34,111 nucleotides of DNA from Streptomyces graminilatus. GTDB lineage: Bacteria > Actinomycetota > Actinomycetes > Streptomycetales > Streptomycetaceae. The notes below the pieces were generated by a model, which was not told the origin of the DNA, searched no databases, and saw nothing but the letters and a program-made list of their open reading frames with translations. The DNA lies in NCBI RefSeq assembly GCF_001418565.1, contig NZ_LIQQ01000130.1:1-34111 (forward strand), given 5' to 3'. The first letter of the stretch is position 1. Every line of letters starts with the position of its first letter. Both the position numbers and the translations under genes were made by a program. Shown here one piece after another: positions 32,501 to 34,111 of the stretch.

Positions 32501-34087
32501 ATGGCCGACAACGTCACCTCGCTCTTTCGCAGCACGGCGGCGCACAGCCCCTCGATGGCTGCGCTTGCGCGAGAGAGCGACGGGACCGGCCCGGTCGACT
32601 TCTGCATCCCGTGCAACCCGTACTTCCCCACCCCCGCCATGATGGACACCATGGCGGCGCGGCTGCGCGACATCATCACGTACTACCCGAGCAGCGCCGA
32701 CACGATCACCGCCGAGCTGTGCAATCTGCTCCAACTGCCGCCGCAGGCAGTGGCGATGGGCAACGGCTCGACCGAACTGATCACGTGGATAGACCACTTG
32801 CTGGTCCGTGAGTCCCTCGCCGTGCCCGTCCCCACCTTCGGGCGCTGGACCGACCAGCCCATGGAGACCGGCAAGCGGGTCGACATGTTCCCGCTCCAGG
32901 AGTCCAACGGCTTCTCCCTGGACCTCAACCAGTACGCCGAGTTCATCCGGGCGCGCGGCACCCGGGTCGCCGTCGTCTGCAACCCCAACAACCCCGACGG
33001 CGGCTTCCTGCACAAGCACGCGCTCGTGCAGTTCATGGACCAGATGGCCGACCTCGACCTGATCATCATCGACGAGTCGTTCCTGGAATTCGCCGACGCG
33101 GAGGCCGAACCGAGCGTCGTGCAGGAGGCGATGATCCGCCCCAACGTGATCGTCCTGCGCAGCCTCGGCAAGAACTTCGGTCTGCACGGCATCCGCTTCG
33201 GCTACATGGTCGCCAACCCCTCGCTCGCGGGCAAGGTCCGCTCGATGCTGCCGAAGTGGAACCTCAACGCCTTCGCCGAGTACGTGGTGTTCATGCTCAA
33301 GGAGCACGGCCAGGAGTACGCGCAGAGCCTCCAGCAGGTGCGCCGTGACCGTCTCGACATGGCGAGCCAGCTCTCCGCCCTGCCCGGCCTGACGGTCTAC
33401 CCCTCGCAGGGCAACTTCCTCTTCGTGCGCCTCCCCGTCGGCGCCGAGGGCACCGTGGTCCGGGACCGGATGCTCACCGAGCATCGCATCCTGGTCCGCG
33501 AGTGCGGCAACAAGATCGGTTCGTCCAGTCGCTTCCTGCGCCTCGTGGTGCGCCCCCAGGTGGACGTTCGTCGCCTGGTGTCCGGCCTGGAACAGGTGCT
33601 CTACGGGACCAGGAAGGGGGCCGCCGTACCCGAGCTGAGCGCCGGGACCAGCTACAGCTCGGGCACGGCGGCGGTGGACCGGCTGGTCAGTGCCACCAAC
33701 GGGGCCGGTATGCCGGGCCTTGCCGCTCAGGCCCTCGGTACCGGTATGCCGGGGCTGACGCCGGCCGTGGCAGCCGGTACCGGCATGCAGGCACCGACCC
33801 CGATGCCCACGCCCATGCCCACGCCGATGCCGACCCCCATGTCGGCCCCCGCTCCGGCCCCCATGCCGATGCAGATGCCCGCCGCGATGCAGTCCGGCGG
33901 CTTCGGCATGCAGATGCCGGCGGCGATGACCGCCCAGACCTACGGCAGCGCGCCGCAGAGCTACGGCGGGGGCATGCAGATGCAGCAGCAGCCCCCCATG
34001 CAGCAACAGCAACAGCAGCAGCAACAACCGCAGTCGATGCAACCGCAGACCCCGCAGGCCCCACAGCAGCCGCAGTCCTGTCTCTGA
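32501..34087 (+). CDS. PLP-dependent class I/II aminotransferase, 3'-truncated by the contig end
   Basis: A histidinol-phosphate-aminotransferase-like fold-type I enzyme in residues 30-370: GNGSTELI (88-95), NPNNPDG (161-167), DESFLEFAD (191-199), Schiff-base Lys224 in SLGKNFGLHGIRFGY and Arg351 near RLVVRPQ. From about 378 a long low-complexity tail follows, with TPMPTPMP repeats (433-447), QMP segments and a poly-Gln run (501-509). It starts at ATG 32501 with ggagg at 32492-32496. The stop at 34085-34087 is not genuine: from 34078 on the sequence is adapter, so the last real codons are PQQPQS and the true C-terminus is missing. Substrate unknown. Confidence 0.88.
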   Translation: MADNVTSLFRSTAAHSPSMAALARESDGTGPVDFCIPCNPYFPTPAMMDTMAARLRDIITYYPSSADTITAELCNLLQLPPQAVAMGNGSTELITWIDHLLVRESLAVPVPTFGRWTDQPMETGKRVDMFPLQESNGFSLDLNQYAEFIRARGTRVAVVCNPNNPDGGFLHKHALVQFMDQMADLDLIIIDESFLEFADAEAEPSVVQEAMIRPNVIVLRSLGKNFGLHGIRFGYMVANPSLAGKVRSMLPKWNLNAFAEYVVFMLKEHGQEYAQSLQQVRRDRLDMASQLSALPGLTVYPSQGNFLFVRLPVGAEGTVVRDRMLTEHRILVRECGNKIGSSSRFLRLVVRPQVDVRRLVSGLEQVLYGTRKGAAVPELSAGTSYSSGTAAVDRLVSATNGAGMPGLAAQALGTGMPGLTPAVAAGTGMQAPTPMPTPMPTPMPTPMSAPAPAPMPMQMPAAMQSGGFGMQMPAAMTAQTYGSAPQSYGGGMQMQQQPPMQQQQQQQQQPQSMQPQTPQAPQQPQSCL

Positions 34088-34111
34088 TACACACCTGACG
34101 CTACCTACGAA
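34078..34111. other. Degraded Nextera transposase adapter at the contig end
   Basis: The last 34 bases match the known adapter end (ctgtctcttatacacatct and what follows) at 29 of 33 positions by eye, beginning ctgtctctgatacacacct. The reverse frame starts MCIRDR-like, the familiar peptide produced by this adapter in contaminated assemblies. This is not chromosomal sequence. Confidence 0.93.

Noticed and set aside
33687..34094. Minus-strand ORF beginning MCIRDR
   Set aside because: Its start comes from the sequencing adapter and the rest is antisense to the aminotransferase tail.

Overview
The window is high-GC actinobacterial chromosome, almost certainly Streptomyces. The evidence is very high third-position GC, many GTG and a few TTG starts, the gene order fasR-fabD-fabH-acpP-fabF with a DUF3145 gene beside it, an SCO2400-type membrane protein, and intergenic repeats of types I recall as common in Streptomyces. 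I see no rRNA, tRNA, CRISPR array, IS element or phage gene. The right edge (34078-34111) is a degraded Nextera sequencing adapter, so it is an artificial contig end that cuts the last gene.

Layout. 149-796 is a pirin-like cupin protein, divergent from fasR. 858-5831 is the primary fatty acid synthase block: regulator FasR, malonyl-CoA:ACP transacylase, KAS III, acyl carrier protein and KAS II. 5832-16576 is a mixed housekeeping stretch: DUF3145 protein, SGNH-hydrolase lipoprotein, aldose 1-epimerase, secreted pyroglutamyl-peptidase-like protein, EI24/CysZ-like membrane protein, large secreted M14 metallopeptidase, a MarR regulator divergent from an NADP-dependent oxidoreductase, and a zinc-ribbon plus single-TM protein of the SCO2400 family.

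16787-32265 is a large carbohydrate region. On the minus strand a LacI regulator is followed by a CUT2 sugar ABC transporter with two different permeases (YtfQ/R/T/YjfF-like order). Divergently, on the plus strand, come an enolase-superfamily dehydratase translationally overlapped with a zinc alcohol dehydrogenase, then a conserved protein of unknown function (possibly U32-like), then a second CUT2 transporter (ChvE/MmsA/MmsB-like), then a second aldose 1-epimerase. This reads as one sugar uptake and oxidation locus: two importers, a mutarotase, a polyol/sugar dehydrogenase and a sugar-acid dehydratase, with a near-perfect lac-type operator in the central divergent intergenic region. The substrate cannot be fixed from sequence; galactose/galactofuranose, arabinose and related aldoses or their acids are the best guesses. 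A PLP aminotransferase with a long Met/Pro/Gln-rich tail closes the window.

The second theme is repeat structure. At least six unrelated short tandem arrays (periods 14, 16, 20, 21, 22 and 77 bp) sit in intergenic DNA. Two begin inside the 3' end of a coding sequence and one in the terminator just after a stop codon. The 291-bp spacer between the binding-protein and ATPase genes of the first transporter consists largely of such repeats flanking a long stem-loop.
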